This document shows, in pieces, positions 63,873 through 64,000 of a stretch of DNA of 64,000 bases (within the stretch, counting starts at the first letter, position 1; the number at the start of each line of letters is the position of its first letter). A program made the translations under genes and the position numbers. A model generated the notes under the pieces. It was not told the DNA's origin. It worked only from the letters and a program-made list of their open reading frames with translations, and did no database searches. The stretch is from Glossina fuscipes (lineage: Eukaryota > Arthropoda > Insecta > Diptera > Glossinidae), in the NCBI RefSeq assembly GCF_014805625.2, contig NW_023998415.1, positions 26,825,803 through 26,889,802 on the forward strand, written 5' to 3'.

Positions 63873-64000
63873 GAGAAAGGAATTACTTGATCACAAAAGA
63901 AGAAGACGAAGAAACAGAAAAACACAAAACTTTATCAAAATAACAAACAAAGCAAATTTAAATTATAATAATACAAAAAAACAAAAAAAAAAAAAAAAAA

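Larger units (their letters stand above)
57266..64000. other. Probable intron 1 of nAChRbeta1; no coding exon recognised
   Basis: No signal-peptide exon ending in a compatible phase-1 donor was found on the minus strand, so the leader exon is presumably beyond 64000. The stretch holds a SINE-like fragment near 58.9 kb, GA-rich tracts (57419-57440, 57720-57750, 63393-63470), TA tracts (63106-63140, 63842-63868), a GTT/TTG tract (63726-63751), and otherwise plain AT-rich sequence. Open frames at 59769-60062 and 60600-60791 show no recognisable domain. Confidence 0.55.

Overview
This window is AT-rich, intron-rich animal DNA from a higher fly (Diptera, Brachycera). The evidence is a nearly complete nicotinic acetylcholine receptor beta1 gene very close to the Drosophila Ard/nAChRbeta1 protein, dipteran-style secreted-protein genes, mariner relics, tRNA-derived SINEs and abundant microsatellites. 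A tephritid fruit fly is plausible from the repeat style, but that is only an impression. No bacterial, phage or viral gene was recognised.

Three protein-coding genes are supported, all on the minus strand. (1) At 5759-6685 lies a small two-exon gene for a secreted protein of about 99 residues. (2) At 27157-31453 lies a two-exon gene for a secreted Pro/Gly/Gln/Ser-rich protein of about 1183 residues. It has nested repeats and regularly paired cysteines, with a candidate TATA box and initiator near 31.65-31.69 kb. (3) At 52071-57265 lie six consecutive coding exons (500 codons to the stop) of nAChRbeta1. Its signal-peptide exon was not found and probably lies beyond the window, so 57.3-64 kb is probably intron 1. 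Genes 1 and 2 share an unusual design: the first coding exon carries only the initiator ATG, followed directly by an intron, and both proteins carry a GYxYxxP motif. They look like members of one secreted or cuticle-like family sitting near nAChRbeta1. From memory, Drosophila 64B also has proline-rich secreted genes near Ard, which would make this conserved microsynteny.

The rest is non-coding and full of old insertions. There are three degenerate mariner-type copies (19.8-20.7, 23.2-23.6 and 41.6-42.4 kb), the first with clear inverted ends. A dispersed family of about ten copies occurs at 7.7, 8.1, 12.5, 12.8, 13.1, 22.0, 32.7, 33.2, 46.6 and 54.8 kb; one copy keeps 15-bp inverted termini. 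Two tRNA-derived SINE families are seen (2.0, 4.9, 12.1, 39.7 and 58.9 kb; and 44.1-44.3 kb). Many mono-, di- and trinucleotide tracts occur.

At 38192-38291 there is a run of 100 N (assembly gap). It is flanked by two direct copies of a roughly 550-bp segment differing by a few percent. This is most simply an unmerged pair of haplotypes, although a true tandem duplication is possible.
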